Source: Aquimarina sp. Aq78
GTDB lineage: Bacteria; Bacteroidota; Bacteroidia; Flavobacteriales; Flavobacteriaceae
DNA: 64,000 nucleotides
Assembly: GCF_900299525.1 (NCBI RefSeq)
Contig: NZ_OMKA01000007.1
Location: 1-64,000 of the forward strand
Direction: 5' to 3'
Positions 8,838-18,432 of the stretch are shown here, piece by piece. Position numbers and translations under genes: made by a program. Positions within the stretch are counted from its first letter, which is position 1. Each line of letters opens with the position of its first letter. Under the pieces are notes generated by a model. The model saw nothing but the letters and a program-made list of their open reading frames with translations. It did not search any database and had not been told where the DNA came from.

Positions 8838-9230
8838 TCAGTTTCCAATCACTAATAATATCCCGATTATTAAAAGAACTACCCACCCCGGGTGTTTTCC
8901 TTTAGTTCCTATCAAAACTAAAAGAGATGACAAAAACATTGTGTACATGATTGACTGAATTATAAAACCAATACTAGTTGAATCTAGCTCACTTTGTTCT
9001 ACTGAAATTTTGATCAATATCGCTCCGATACCCCAACCAAAAGCTGAAGCTAAATGCCAGGTTGCCCATAATATCCGCAAATGTCTTTCTTTCAATTCTA
9101 CGGTTTTTTTTGACGGAACCAAACTTCCTTTATTTCTTTTGCTATTAAAAATCAAATATTCTCCAAGAATTGAGTGAACAATTCCTAAGAGAAAACACAG
9201 AATTCCTGCTATACATACATACACATTCAT
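8838..9230 (-). CDS. Small four-helix membrane protein
   Basis: A 130-residue protein with about four hydrophobic segments (near residues 3-25, 50-72, 85-105 and 108-129). It has a conserved-looking KERHLRILWATWHLASAFGWG stretch with two histidines. I do not recognise the family. It follows, on the same strand, a 203-residue histidine-containing membrane protein and a Crp/Fnr regulator, with gaps of 59 and 45 bp, so the three probably form one transcript. A role in membrane redox or stress is only suggested by that company. Confidence 0.75.
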   Translation of the reverse strand: MNVYVCIAGILCFLLGIVHSILGEYLIFNSKRNKGSLVPSKKTVELKERHLRILWATWHLASAFGWGIGAILIKISVEQSELDSTSIGFIIQSIMYTMFLSSLLVLIGTKGKHPGWVVLLIIGILLVIGN

Positions 9231-9289
9231 AGATCAATTTTTATCGTATTCTTTTCGGTCTCTTTTGTTTAGTATTGTGTGTTCGTACT

Positions 9290-9901
9290 CTATTTTCCTA
9301 TCAAAATATGGTATTCTTTTGGTATTTCAATTCCTCTATATCCATTTGTTAATCCATAAAATAGTACCAGTGTTAATATAACACCAAGTACAAGTATTAA
9401 AACAGATTGTTTTTTAGGTGTAATCCCCAATACGTTATTTTTCATTTTGACATAATGAATGGCCGAAATATGACCAAAAAATGAAAATATAGCAAACCCA
9501 TAATAGGGGATGAAAAATAAATTTATCGGAAAAGTATTCAATCCCGCTATTCCAAAGTAAATATTGGTATCTAAATCTAAAAATAATCTACCTGCGAATA
9601 CTGCAGCAAGATGAAATAGGAAGAAAACGGCTAGATAAAATCCGCTCCATATTTGTAATTTTTCAAAAAATCCAGTGGTACTTTTTCTTCTCCTTAAAAA
9701 TAGTCGTATCCCAGAAAAAATTTGAATGAATACTGCGATCAATAAAACAGTTTCTGCAACAACATTTCTGTATACTACACGAAATTTATCCATTAATAGA
9801 ATGTGTTCCTCTACTCCAAAAAGACTATAACCATGGTTAAACAAATGAAAACTTATAAAAATTGTAATTGTTACCCCTGAGATATAATGAATTCGTCTCA
9901 T
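9290..9901 (-). CDS. Polytopic membrane protein with conserved histidines, cytochrome b-like
   Basis: A 203-residue protein with about five transmembrane helices. Histidines fall within or at the ends of helices (HYISGVTITIFISFHLFNHG; FFLFHLAAVFAG; FGHISAIHYVKM), a pattern like succinate dehydrogenase cytochrome b-type or other haem-binding membrane proteins. This is inference from histidine spacing, not a recognised family. It lies 45 bp downstream of a Crp/Fnr regulator gene and 59 bp upstream of a small membrane protein on the same strand, a likely regulator-plus-target operon. Confidence 0.75.
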   Translation of the reverse strand: MRRIHYISGVTITIFISFHLFNHGYSLFGVEEHILLMDKFRVVYRNVVAETVLLIAVFIQIFSGIRLFLRRRKSTTGFFEKLQIWSGFYLAVFFLFHLAAVFAGRLFLDLDTNIYFGIAGLNTFPINLFFIPYYGFAIFSFFGHISAIHYVKMKNNVLGITPKKQSVLILVLGVILTLVLFYGLTNGYRGIEIPKEYHILIGK

Positions 9902-9946
9902 AGTTTTTTCACAAAGGTGAATCTAAATTACATCGTATCATTTGAT

Positions 9947-10534
9947 TTATATCAAATTCGGTTTTTTAGGTTTTCTTATTCTGCTTAATGTTTCAAGTGT
10001 AATTCCAATATATGAGGCGATATGTGTTAAAGGTATTCTTTGGGTAACATTTGGATAAATAGACAAAATATTTTCATACTTCTGTTCTGCCGATTGAAAT
10101 TGGATTGATACAATTCGTTCTTGTTGCTGTAGCATGGTTTTTGTGACCACAATTCTATTTAGACGTTCAAAATCAGAATATTTATCTGATAGTCTTTCTA
10201 CATTTTCTCTTGATATTTCTAATAATAAAGAATCTTCTAGTACTTCGATAAAATGAGGACTTGGAATATTAAGGAAGAAGCTATTTATTGAACATATAAA
10301 ATCATTTTCAAAAGCAAACCAGTCAGAAATGTCTCTACCGTCCTTTAGATAGTATGCTCTTGCACATCCCTTTATTATAAAGAATGTTTTATCAGAGAAT
10401 TGCCCTTCCTTAACAAGAATTGTATTCTTTTCTGGGGTTACTATTCTGGAGTTATTTGATAATTCTGATTTACAATCAGAGGTTAAAAGAGAATATTCCT
10501 TACTAATTAAATCGATTATTTCCTCTTTATTCAT
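9947..10534 (-). CDS. Crp/Fnr family transcriptional regulator
   Basis: A 195-residue regulator. The N-terminal cyclic-nucleotide-binding jelly roll spans roughly residues 20-120 (ILVKEGQFSDKTFFIIKG, then DGRDISDWFAF), and a short C-terminal winged HTH ends in LTHIASYIGITLETLSRIR. No cysteine cluster for an Fnr-type Fe-S centre is visible, so it belongs with the many Bacteroidota Crp-like proteins of unknown ligand. It heads a minus-strand group with two membrane proteins. A second paralogue lies at 11291-11857. Confidence 0.88.
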   Translation of the reverse strand: MNKEEIIDLISKEYSLLTSDCKSELSNNSRIVTPEKNTILVKEGQFSDKTFFIIKGCARAYYLKDGRDISDWFAFENDFICSINSFFLNIPSPHFIEVLEDSLLLEISRENVERLSDKYSDFERLNRIVVTKTMLQQQERIVSIQFQSAEQKYENILSIYPNVTQRIPLTHIASYIGITLETLSRIRKPKKPNLI

Positions 10535-10786
10535 AATGGTTTGTCAATGATCAACAACAAGTTGTATATCAATTCATATTGTTATAAAGAAGCTAAGTTA
10601 GCAAAAAGTTACATGTCTAGACTCTACAACACTCGATTAAGAACATTCCTGTTCGATCTAATTTTAAGCCATTATTTACACTTAAAGTACGTTCTACACA
10701 CAAAATTGTTTGCTTTTACAATAACAGAAAGTTGTACATAGAACAGTGATTGATGATAGGATTATTTTTTTCATAATCATTTTTGG

Positions 10787-11239
10787 TCAATATCTGATAG
10801 AACTGATATACACCCAAACTATAAATAGCACTTGTAACGGAACTCTAAACCACAAATACATTACCCCATTTCCATCATAAGTACCCTTTTGATAGTTTAG
10901 TTGATCTATAGATGCTTTAATGTTAGCCGGTAGCATCATCATAAAGAATAAGATTAATAACCAGGCCGTAATTGATCTAAGTTGCGAGACATGCAATCCA
11001 ATTGCAGCAAGAATTTCTATGATTGCAGTACAATAGATCACTTCTTTTTTAAAGGGAATAAAATCTGGTATCATCATAGCCATTCCGTCTGTAAACATAA
11101 AATGCCCTAAAGCTGTAAAAAACAACATTATAGACATACCAATACGAGCAGAAAGGGCAAAGTCATATTCTCCCTTGTAGATTTTGAAGATTAATAATGA
11201 AATTGCAAAACTTGTGATCAGCACTATTAATGGTTTCAT
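10787..11239 (-). CDS. DoxX-like membrane protein
   Basis: A 150-residue protein from the ATG at 11239 (MKPLIVLITSFAISLLIF), preferred because AGAAAAAAG precedes it and the longer reading from 11275 puts polar residues before the first helix. It has four hydrophobic helices with a GHFMFTDGMAMMIPDFIPF loop and an AIIEILAAIGL helix, the pattern of the DoxX family. Such proteins are linked to redox or thiol stress in other bacteria, but the family is poorly defined. It follows a Crp/Fnr gene by 51 bp on the same strand, suggesting joint expression. Confidence 0.8.
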   Translation of the reverse strand: MKPLIVLITSFAISLLIFKIYKGEYDFALSARIGMSIMLFFTALGHFMFTDGMAMMIPDFIPFKKEVIYCTAIIEILAAIGLHVSQLRSITAWLLILFFMMMLPANIKASIDQLNYQKGTYDGNGVMYLWFRVPLQVLFIVWVYISSIRY

Positions 11240-11290
11240 CTTTTTTCTACAAATGTCAGAAGATGAGTTTATCAAAACAATGAACCCAAG

Positions 11291-11857
11291 TTAAGAAATT
11301 CGTTTTCGGATTCTACTCAATGCTTGCGGAGTAATCCCAATATAAGAAGCGAGATATTTTAATGGTATTTCTCTAATGAGATGCGGTTGATCTGTGAATA
11401 ACTTTAGATATCTCTCTTCTGCAGTTTCGTTTAGCAGAGATTGCTCTCTTTGTGATTTGGTAAGAAATAGGTTTTCTGCTGTTATTCTTCCTATAGTATG
11501 GCCAATTTCTGTTCGTTTATATATGTCTTGTAAATCATCAAACGTTAATCTCCAAAGTGTTGTTTCTGTTAAGGTTTCTGTCTGATAAGTACTTGGTGCT
11601 TGAGTTAGAAATGAATCGTAGGCACTCATGAATTGGCCTTTAAAGCAAAATCCAAACGTTAGGTCATTTTCTTCTCTGGGAATAAAAAGTCTAATAGATC
11701 CTTTCTCTATGAAATTAAGATAGTTTTCTGTTTCTCCAATTTTTAAAAGTGTTTCTCTTTTTTTGTAATTATTTTTTTTGAGTTTGGAAGAAAATATTTC
11801 CCAATCTTTATCACTTAGTTTAACTATTTGCTCGAAATACTCTCTTATTTGATTCAT
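11291..11857 (-). CDS. Crp/Fnr family transcriptional regulator
   Basis: A 188-residue regulator from the ATG at 11857 (MNQIREYFEQIVKLSDKD). A longer reading to 11902 would overlap the end of the upstream porin gene. The nucleotide-binding-like fold covers about residues 20-120 (LLKIGETENYLNFIEKGSIR) and the HTH closes the protein (LKYLASYIGITPQALSRIR). No Fe-S cysteines are present. It is flanked by a porin gene 26 bp upstream and a DoxX-like gene 51 bp downstream on the same strand, so it may control its own operon. Confidence 0.87.
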   Translation of the reverse strand: MNQIREYFEQIVKLSDKDWEIFSSKLKKNNYKKRETLLKIGETENYLNFIEKGSIRLFIPREENDLTFGFCFKGQFMSAYDSFLTQAPSTYQTETLTETTLWRLTFDDLQDIYKRTEIGHTIGRITAENLFLTKSQREQSLLNETAEERYLKLFTDQPHLIREIPLKYLASYIGITPQALSRIRKRIS

Positions 11858-11883
11858 TAATATCTTTAAACCATATGATATCT

Positions 11884-13866
11884 TTACAAAAAGAAATTCC
11901 AAACCAAACCGAAACGCAATACTGCATCACGTGTTGCATATCCCGGTGCAGAAAACTCGTTGTTCTGTCTAAAGGCTTCGCCAAAATTTTCGACTTTAAA
12001 AAAGATTCTCGTCTGTCGCACCTTAGCATTAAAAAAGATATCAAACTGTGGGTAACCACCTATCTCCTCGATGTTTTGAACATAAAACTCTGACAAAACA
12101 GGATCGTATGCATCTGCTTTATAACTTGTAAAGTATTTAAAGGTTACCCCTGTTTGTAAATACAATGCTTTTTTAAACCAATGATCGTGATAATACAAGC
12201 TGTTTCTGGTTGTAATTTCGGGTACATTATAAATTTGATCTCCTCCCTGAACATCCTGGTACATCACGGTATTATCAAGACCTAGTTTCCAGTATTTCAA
12301 TCCCTGAGTAAGTTTTACCTTCAATACATCAATACTTTCTGGAGCTTGTAGAGGTACAATTGCAGAATTTGCATCTTTTGTAAAATAGGTGTATTTACTA
12401 ATCGTAGCATAGCTCGCTTCTATCTCGGCAATTTTCCTGGCTTTGATATTAACTTGTATTTTTTGAGTTTCAGTATTATCAAAATTATTTTGCCAGTTAT
12501 AGTTTACATAATCACTTTGGTAGAGTAAAAAATTATAGTTCGGAGCAACAGATTTAGAACTTATTTTAGCCCGAATACCATAGTTTTCATTGAGTTCATA
12601 TCCCGCACCTGCATTAAAATAATTTCCTGTAAAATCACCAGAAACAATTGCCATTCCATCACCAAATAGCTGAAACCCTTTATAGGTATTCTTATACTCA
12701 CCCCCAACAGAATATATATCTCCTTTAATACGATTGGTTATATTTATTTGAGCACCAGAACTGTTTACCTGGTTTACAATCGCATTATACCCGTAGTTAT
12801 AATTAGAGCTTCCTCCTAGTACACGTATATTTCCCAGCCATTTATTTGTAAAATCCACATACACTTGGTTACTAAAATCCTCTAGAGCTACATTATCTGC
12901 AATATTTGCAGTTACATAGGACGCTCCCAAAAGATTATTAGGAGCAATTGCTGCCTGATCATATTTAAATCTCTTATCCGTAAGGTCCATAATATGTCCT
13001 ACCGACAAGGCTGTAGAAGAACTATCTGTTTTTTTAAATATTGCGTATTGATGATTTAGATAAAATCGTTTTCCGAGCAATATACTTTCGGCATTTTGAA
13101 AATTAACAGATACTGATCCTCTATCAGAAAATTCACTACTTTCTCCAACAAATTCGCCTGTACCCAAATACTGATTTAACCCTTCTGCCGATAACCCTCC
13201 ATTTTCTTCATTAAGCAAATCTTGTGACACAAAATGTGTGCGCACTTTATATCGCTCATTTTTGGTCGAATAACTAGCTGTAGCTCTAAAATTACCTGTA
13301 CTTGTTAAAGCATGTTGGTATTTCCCTAATGACCGCACACCTTTATAAGCGATCGAAAGATTAAGTCTTGGTGAAGTATTTACTGTAAAAAAAGCATCTA
13401 ATTGTTGTCCTTGTTCAAAGGTAGTTCTAAAATACAACTCGGTAAGAGGAGTAGGTACCTGATAATATACTATATCCTCGGCTTCCATAAAATTGAAATG
13501 CCTGGCCCTGGCTCCCATTAGTGGTAATACATGATCTCTTTCTTCTCGCTTGGCTAAACTATTATAGGTTTGTCCAACATTATGAATAGGAAGCAACTCA
13601 AAATCATCTCTACGTAGATAATTGAACTTATAATCCTTTTGTATCGTTAATGTCGTATCCTGATATGTCGTATCACTTTTTATTGTAATGATCTTATATT
13701 CTGTAACCGGTGGCTTCTTTTTTTTTGTCTTTGGTTGTCTTAACGATTTTCTGGGTTCTTGAGATCCATCTCCTAGATTAGAATCACCTACTCTCTCCTG
13801 GTCTCTTTGCGCCCAAATCATCGAAACCGATAACAGTGCAACTATAAATATTATGTTTTTTCTCAT
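11884..13866 (-). CDS. Putative outer-membrane porin (Porin_10 family)
   Basis: A 660-residue exported protein with signal peptide MRKNIIFIVALLSVSMIWAQ. The N-terminal linker has a basic KTKKKKPP stretch, and the remainder is a series of alternating beta strands rich in Tyr, Asn and Ser. The segment FNFMEAEDIVYYQVPTPLTE is typical of the Bacteroidota putative porin family PF14121. It probably forms a beta-barrel in the outer membrane; the cargo is unknown. A TATTTTTG promoter element lies just upstream. The ATG at 13866 is chosen over 13887 because it starts the signal peptide. Confidence 0.88.
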   Translation of the reverse strand: MRKNIIFIVALLSVSMIWAQRDQERVGDSNLGDGSQEPRKSLRQPKTKKKKPPVTEYKIITIKSDTTYQDTTLTIQKDYKFNYLRRDDFELLPIHNVGQTYNSLAKREERDHVLPLMGARARHFNFMEAEDIVYYQVPTPLTELYFRTTFEQGQQLDAFFTVNTSPRLNLSIAYKGVRSLGKYQHALTSTGNFRATASYSTKNERYKVRTHFVSQDLLNEENGGLSAEGLNQYLGTGEFVGESSEFSDRGSVSVNFQNAESILLGKRFYLNHQYAIFKKTDSSSTALSVGHIMDLTDKRFKYDQAAIAPNNLLGASYVTANIADNVALEDFSNQVYVDFTNKWLGNIRVLGGSSNYNYGYNAIVNQVNSSGAQINITNRIKGDIYSVGGEYKNTYKGFQLFGDGMAIVSGDFTGNYFNAGAGYELNENYGIRAKISSKSVAPNYNFLLYQSDYVNYNWQNNFDNTETQKIQVNIKARKIAEIEASYATISKYTYFTKDANSAIVPLQAPESIDVLKVKLTQGLKYWKLGLDNTVMYQDVQGGDQIYNVPEITTRNSLYYHDHWFKKALYLQTGVTFKYFTSYKADAYDPVLSEFYVQNIEEIGGYPQFDIFFNAKVRQTRIFFKVENFGEAFRQNNEFSAPGYATRDAVLRFGLVWNFFL

Positions 13867-13884
13867 TAGAATGCTAAACTGTGG

Positions 13885-13892
13885 CAAAAATA
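13885..13892 (-). promoter_or_regulatory. Likely -7 promoter element of the porin gene
   Basis: On the minus strand this reads TATTTTTG, a match to the Bacteroidota TAnnTTTG -7 element, 19 bp upstream of the porin ATG at 13866. No clear TTG box at -33 was checked in detail. Confidence 0.5.
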
Positions 13893-14096
13893 TACTTTTT
13901 TAACGAAAGTAAATGATACTCATTGCTTGTATAAATTAACTTTTTTATTGAACTCGTTATTACTTAATGATTTTAATAATATGATTCTTAATATCTCTAT
14001 ACAACTTAGTAAAATCACAATAAGTCTTTTTGCGATTCTTATTAGAAGACTGATCATAAAGCTATGGTGTTACATTTAATTTTTAAGAATACGTTT

Positions 14097-14265
14097 ACCC
14101 GCATTATGCATTAGAACTTCGTTATGAGGCTTGAAACTAATAGAAAATATGACATTTTCTTAGTTTTAGCATAGCATCGCTACAGTTAAACTGAAAAATG
14201 TAGTGCAACGGTATATTTTGAAATAGTTTCAAAACGTAATAGATTTTCTAATGTATAATGCGGGT
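14097..14265. repeat. 169-bp imperfect inverted repeat, MITE-like
   Basis: The ends ACCCGCATTATGCATTAGAA (14097-14116) and TTCTAATGTATAATGCGGGT (14246-14265) are inverted copies with one mismatch. The arms continue inwards imperfectly for about 55 bp, including TTGAAACTA on both sides. The element has no coding capacity and sits in the 615-bp gap between the porin and Kelch genes. It may be a non-autonomous transposon or another intergenic hairpin family. Confidence 0.6.
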
Positions 14266-14314
14266 TTAGCAAGAGTACTCTTTACCATACAAATAGGTTA
14301 TTTATAAAAAAGGA

Positions 14315-14344
14315 ATACCCATTAAAATTATATTTAATGGGTAT
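14315..14344 (-). terminator. Rho-independent terminator after the Kelch lipoprotein gene
   Basis: A perfect 12-bp stem ATACCCATTAAA/TTTAATGGGTAT with a 6-nt loop is followed on the minus strand by TCCTTTTTT. It lies about 140 bp past the stop codon at 14482. The sequence between (ATTGGGG...ATCCAACTTAAAT) is homologous to the 3' region of the leucine-rich repeat gene near 19770-19830, so the 3' flank was duplicated with the gene. Confidence 0.75.
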
Positions 14345-14481
14345 CTCAATCAATAGCATTGGGGAGAAAAGGGCAAATTCAATCCAACTTAAATCTTTCG
14401 GTTATATTAGTGTTATATTTTAGGATATCGCTTTTTCACCATTTAATTACTTACTGTATTCATATCCATACAGTATTGTTA

Positions 14482-16014
14482 TCATTTAGATTCTATCCAG
14501 GTAACCCCATCGATACTACTCCAAACATCATTCTTATTTCCTGCATTATGCCCTGCAATAACCCACATTTTGTTATCAAAAATTACTGAAGAATGGTCTC
14601 CCCTCTCAGGAAAAGCAGCATTGTTGGTAACATTGACCCAAGTAGCACCATCGGTACTGTTCCAAACATCATTACCACCATACCCACCAATAACCCACAT
14701 CTTGTTATTAAAGACTACAGCTGGAAAATTCCATGAACTTGAAAAAGCGGCATTATCTATAGCTTGTGTCCATGTAATACCATCAGCACTTGACCAAACA
14801 TCTTTCTTTTCTTCTCCTCCAAGAACCCATATCTTATTATTAAAAACTACAGAGGCATGTGAAACTCTTTCTGAAAAAGGAGCGTTACCTGTAGCTTTTT
14901 TCCAGATAATACCATCTGAGCTATTCCAGACATCATTTTTAAAATCTAGATATTTCCCCCCTCCTATTACCCAAATCTTATCATTAAACACTACAGAAGC
15001 ATGATGCGATCTAGCTGAAAAAGCGGCATGTTCTGTAACTTTTGTCCAGGTAATCCCGTCTGAGCTATTCCAAACATCATTCTTATAATCTGATCCATTA
15101 CGACCACCTATAATCCAAATCTTATTATCAAAAACTACAGAAGTATGATGTGATCTAGCTGGAAAAGTAGAATTTGTAACCCCTATCCAATCAAGACCAT
15201 CAACACTATGATAAATATCATTAGAACCCCAAGAAAACCCACCAATTACCCAGATTTTATTATTGAAAATTTCTGAAGTATGGCCGTCTCTTATGGTTAA
15301 TGGATTAGGTTCTCTTGTTGTAAAGCTAAAGGTTTCACTCTCTATCACGCCATTATTACTGTCTTTGGCTATTACTTTCCAATAGTATTGGGTACGTGTA
15401 CTTAATGGTTGGGTTAGTTTAAAACTAAGTTCAGTTATATTTTCTGCATATAGTATCATTAAGTTTTCTACTGATCCCAGATATAGATCATACATTACCG
15501 TATCACCATCTACATCTGTAGCAGCTTGCCAACTAAAATCAGGTACCACATCTACATTTATAGCCTTATCTGCTACCGAGATCAAAGAAAATGAAGCTGG
15601 CGGGGTGTTTGGTTTTGTTGTAAAACTAAACGTATTACTCTCTACAACTCCCTTTTTACCATCCTTAGCAATTACTTTCCAATAGTATTGGGTAACCAGG
15701 TTTAACTGATCTATTATTTTAAAATGGGTATCTTTTATATTTCCTGCATATAATTTGGGAGATTCTTCTGTACCCAGGTATAAATCATAAGTTACCGTAT
15801 CACCATCTGCATCTGTAGCGGCTTCCCAGCTAAAATCAGGAAGTACCTCTACATTTACTGCTTTATCTGCTACTTCGATCAACGAGAATGCTGTGGGTGG
15901 GGTATTTGGCTCTTCTGTATTTGGTTTTGTGTTATCATCATCTTTACTGCAAGACATAAAAAGAATGCTGCATAGTAGTAGAATATAGATTAATTTAATG
16001 CTGTTATTTTTCAT
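14482..16014 (-). CDS. Surface lipoprotein with two fibronectin-III-like domains and Kelch-like repeats
   Basis: A 510-residue lipoprotein from the ATG at 16014; the TTG at 16047 lies inside an upstream palindrome. The signal ends in a lipobox (SILFMSCSKDDD). Two FN3-like domains follow (about 35-130 and 135-230), each with FSW(E/Q)AATDxDGDTVxYDLYLG and TQYYWKVIAKD. The C-terminal half is six Kelch-like repeats with the core VVFNNKIWVIGG and the tail DVWNSSDGITW, which should form a propeller. The signal peptide, first FN3 domain, promoter region and 3' terminator region are shared with neighbours at 18528 and 19837, pointing to duplication with domain swapping. Binding partner unknown. Confidence 0.87.
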   Translation of the reverse strand: MKNNSIKLIYILLLCSILFMSCSKDDDNTKPNTEEPNTPPTAFSLIEVADKAVNVEVLPDFSWEAATDADGDTVTYDLYLGTEESPKLYAGNIKDTHFKIIDQLNLVTQYYWKVIAKDGKKGVVESNTFSFTTKPNTPPASFSLISVADKAINVDVVPDFSWQAATDVDGDTVMYDLYLGSVENLMILYAENITELSFKLTQPLSTRTQYYWKVIAKDSNNGVIESETFSFTTREPNPLTIRDGHTSEIFNNKIWVIGGFSWGSNDIYHSVDGLDWIGVTNSTFPARSHHTSVVFDNKIWIIGGRNGSDYKNDVWNSSDGITWTKVTEHAAFSARSHHASVVFNDKIWVIGGGKYLDFKNDVWNSSDGIIWKKATGNAPFSERVSHASVVFNNKIWVLGGEEKKDVWSSADGITWTQAIDNAAFSSSWNFPAVVFNNKMWVIGGYGGNDVWNSTDGATWVNVTNNAAFPERGDHSSVIFDNKMWVIAGHNAGNKNDVWSSIDGVTWIESK

Positions 16015-16030
16015 GATTTTAGTTTCATAT

Positions 16031-16052
16031 TTATTTTGACTGGTCAAAATAA
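16031..16052. promoter_or_regulatory. Palindromic operator candidate upstream of the Kelch lipoprotein gene
   Basis: TTATTTTGAC and GTCAAAATAA form a perfect 10-bp inverted repeat separated by TG, 17 bp upstream of the chosen ATG at 16014. Near-identical palindromes stand at the same place before the two related lipoprotein genes (19561-19581 and 21479-21499). The repeat overlaps where a promoter would be, so it is a good candidate binding site for a shared regulator. Confidence 0.6.
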
Positions 16053-16193
16053 CTAAAGTCTACGCTCACTATTGATTCAATAAACAGCTCTAATCGGTCA
16101 ATTGCGTTATAAAGAAATTTCTGCAGATGATTGATGTTCAATAATCGGTCAAGATGCATCACAAATCGTTCAAAATGCTCTTATACAAATAGA

Positions 16194-16201
16194 TACTTTT
16201 G
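16194..16201 (+). promoter_or_regulatory. -7 promoter element of the hybrid kinase gene
   Basis: TACTTTTG matches the Bacteroidota TAnnTTTG element, 55 bp upstream of the ATG at 16257. The surrounding sequence (ATCACAAATCG...AGATACTTTTGTGACTTGAA) recurs at 21605-21660 before rnhB, so the promoter block is duplicated. Confidence 0.55.
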
Positions 16202-16256
16202 TGACTTGAAGAATTATTATAGCTTTGATAACTTAACCACAAACCAGGTATTATAC

Positions 16257-18347
16257 ATGAGGTTATCTAATATGGTATCGTTTTTTCAAAAAGCATTACA
16301 ACTTGGTGGTGATCCAAAAATGCATTCTATAGAACTGAAAAAAATTAAATTCTTTAATTTTTTTTGTTATTGTTGGTATGTCATCGCTCTTTTTTGCATT
16401 ATTTATGTTGTTCAGTTTTCTTCTCAAAGCTATGAAGACAAACTAATTTTCAGCATTATTCATTTGACTTATATCATTATAATACTTGCCATACAAATAA
16501 TACATAGTTTTTCATTTTTAGACACCGCCAGAGTCTTATTTATGTTCACACTAATCTCTATTGTTTTTATTTCTACCAACATTCACCCCAAAAAACAGAT
16601 TTATGAATTTGATTACTTATTTATTCCCCTAAGCGTACTGCTGTTTATCGATCAAAAAAGGGTTAATTATTTTATTATCTCTCTAACTTTTATGTGTTAT
16701 TTACTGCCTCACTTTTATAACGATGGAATTGATTTCCTTAAGTTGTATAAAGGCTTATTTTTTGTTGTCTTTTTTATTGTAGTTAATTACTTTAAGAATA
16801 TTAATTTACAGAGTCAAAAGGTCATGAAAGAAACGAACCAAGAGTTAGATGATCTAAATAGATTTCAGTCCCAGTTTTTTATTAATATCTCGCACGAACT
16901 ACGCACCCCTATTACACTTTTAAAAGGGCATATTGATGCTCTAAAAACCTTTGACGATGCAGAAATTCAATATATAGAAAAGGGGATGGATCGGCAAGTG
17001 CAGAAAATAACGACTATGATAAATGATGTTTTAGATTTGGCTAAAATGGAATCTAAAAACTTCAACTTAAGATCAAAACCCATAAATATCTCACAATTAT
17101 TAGAAAGAATCTCTCTGAATTTTGCTCCTCTTTTTAAACAAAAAGAGATTCGTTTTACTATACAGCAACATAAAAAGACATATAGAACAATGGGAGATCC
17201 TATGCTTCTGGAAAGAGCTTTTAATAATATTATTATTAATGCTATAAAGTATACAGATAAAGGTGGAGAAATAAGCATCAAGATTCAACAAAAAGCAGGC
17301 AATCTTAACATTTTTATTAAAGACACAGGAATAGGTATTTCTAAAAAAGATCAGGAAAAAATATTTAATAAATTCTATCAAGCCGATAACGACATCAACA
17401 GTGCCGGCGGAAGCGGTGTAGGGCTTGCATTCTGTAATCAAATCATAGAACTTCACAAAGGAAAAATAACGGTAAAAAGTACTTTAGGCCAAGGAGCTCG
17501 TTTTAAAATCTCTCTACCCGCAATAGAACATCTAGAACCTATCGATTCCTTAGAAGAAACCATTACTACCACTGGTCAATCCTTATTTAAACAAAATGAA
17601 AACGAAATAATAAAAGGAGTGTTTTTGTTGGTAGATGACCATAAAGAAATGCGAGATTACCTTAAACAATTATTACACCCTTGTTTTTGTTTAGAAGCCG
17701 AAAATGGTATCGAAGCGCTAGAGATGTTAGAAAAAGAATCTGTAGATTGTATTATAACAGATTATATGATGCCCAAAATGGATGGTTTAGAGTTTATACA
17801 AACCCTCAAAAAGAAACAAATACATATTCCAACAATGATGTTAACAGCCCGCGGTAGCACAAAAAGCAAACTAGAAGTGCTCCGTCTGGGTATTGATGAT
17901 TATCTACAAAAACCATTTGAAAAGGAAGAGCTATTGATACGTATCAAAAACATACTTGCTAATCAAAAATCTAAATTAAATTATATAAAGAACACAAAGA
18001 CTACTGCACCTGAAAGTGAAAACATTACAAATTGGCTGTTATTAATAAAAAACTATGTGTATCAAGAATGTAGTACTCCTCACTTTAACCAGGAAAGTAT
18101 TGTAAATCATTTTCATATTTCTAAAAGTTCGTTTTATAGAAAAATTAAAAGTGAAACCGGTCTGACGCCTAATGAATTTATCACAGAGATAAAACTACAA
18201 AAAGCCCGAAATATCATAGAAAACGATACAGAAGTATCTGTAAAGAAATTAGCTTTAGAAGTGGGTTTTTCACATACTTCTTATTTTAGTAAGCTATTTT
18301 ACAAAAGATTTGGTTGTCAACCTCATCAAATGGGAAATGCTGAATAA
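16257..18347 (+). CDS. Hybrid histidine kinase-response regulator-AraC protein
   Basis: A 696-residue one-protein two-component system from the ATG at 16257. Residues 36-178 hold about six membrane helices and no large periplasmic sensor. A dimerisation domain carries phospho-acceptor His213 (SHELRTP), then a HATPase domain with NNIIINAIKYT, DTGIGISKKD and GGSGVGLAF. The receiver domain (about 456-570) has acidic DD at 460-461 and Asp502 in TDYMMPKMDG. An AraC-type HTH closes the protein (HISKSSFYRKIKSETG; ALEVGFSHTSYFSKLFYKRF). It sits among three lipoprotein genes that share a palindromic upstream site and is their obvious candidate regulator, though that link is inference. Confidence 0.92.
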   Translation: MRLSNMVSFFQKALQLGGDPKMHSIELKKIKFFNFFCYCWYVIALFCIIYVVQFSSQSYEDKLIFSIIHLTYIIIILAIQIIHSFSFLDTARVLFMFTLISIVFISTNIHPKKQIYEFDYLFIPLSVLLFIDQKRVNYFIISLTFMCYLLPHFYNDGIDFLKLYKGLFFVVFFIVVNYFKNINLQSQKVMKETNQELDDLNRFQSQFFINISHELRTPITLLKGHIDALKTFDDAEIQYIEKGMDRQVQKITTMINDVLDLAKMESKNFNLRSKPINISQLLERISLNFAPLFKQKEIRFTIQQHKKTYRTMGDPMLLERAFNNIIINAIKYTDKGGEISIKIQQKAGNLNIFIKDTGIGISKKDQEKIFNKFYQADNDINSAGGSGVGLAFCNQIIELHKGKITVKSTLGQGARFKISLPAIEHLEPIDSLEETITTTGQSLFKQNENEIIKGVFLLVDDHKEMRDYLKQLLHPCFCLEAENGIEALEMLEKESVDCIITDYMMPKMDGLEFIQTLKKKQIHIPTMMLTARGSTKSKLEVLRLGIDDYLQKPFEKEELLIRIKNILANQKSKLNYIKNTKTTAPESENITNWLLLIKNYVYQECSTPHFNQESIVNHFHISKSSFYRKIKSETGLTPNEFITEIKLQKARNIIENDTEVSVKKLALEVGFSHTSYFSKLFYKRFGCQPHQMGNAE

Positions 18348-18401
18348 TATCATTTCTCAAGATTCTTACGACCGGTTCAAAAACAAGAATTAGGATAAAA
18401 A

Positions 18402-18432
18402 AACTCCACCAGTGATGTAAACTGATGGAGTT
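18402..18432 (-). terminator. Terminator of the IPT/TIG lipoprotein gene
   Basis: A 12-bp stem AACTCCACCAGT/ACTGATGGAGTT (one G-T pair) with a 7-nt loop is followed on the minus strand by a run of seven T. It lies between the convergent ends of the hybrid kinase and the lipoprotein gene. Confidence 0.8.

Noticed and set aside
10541..10741. 66-residue reading frame upstream of the Crp/Fnr gene
   Set aside because: Short, no ribosome binding site, and no protein-like pattern; the gap is ordinary AT-rich sequence.
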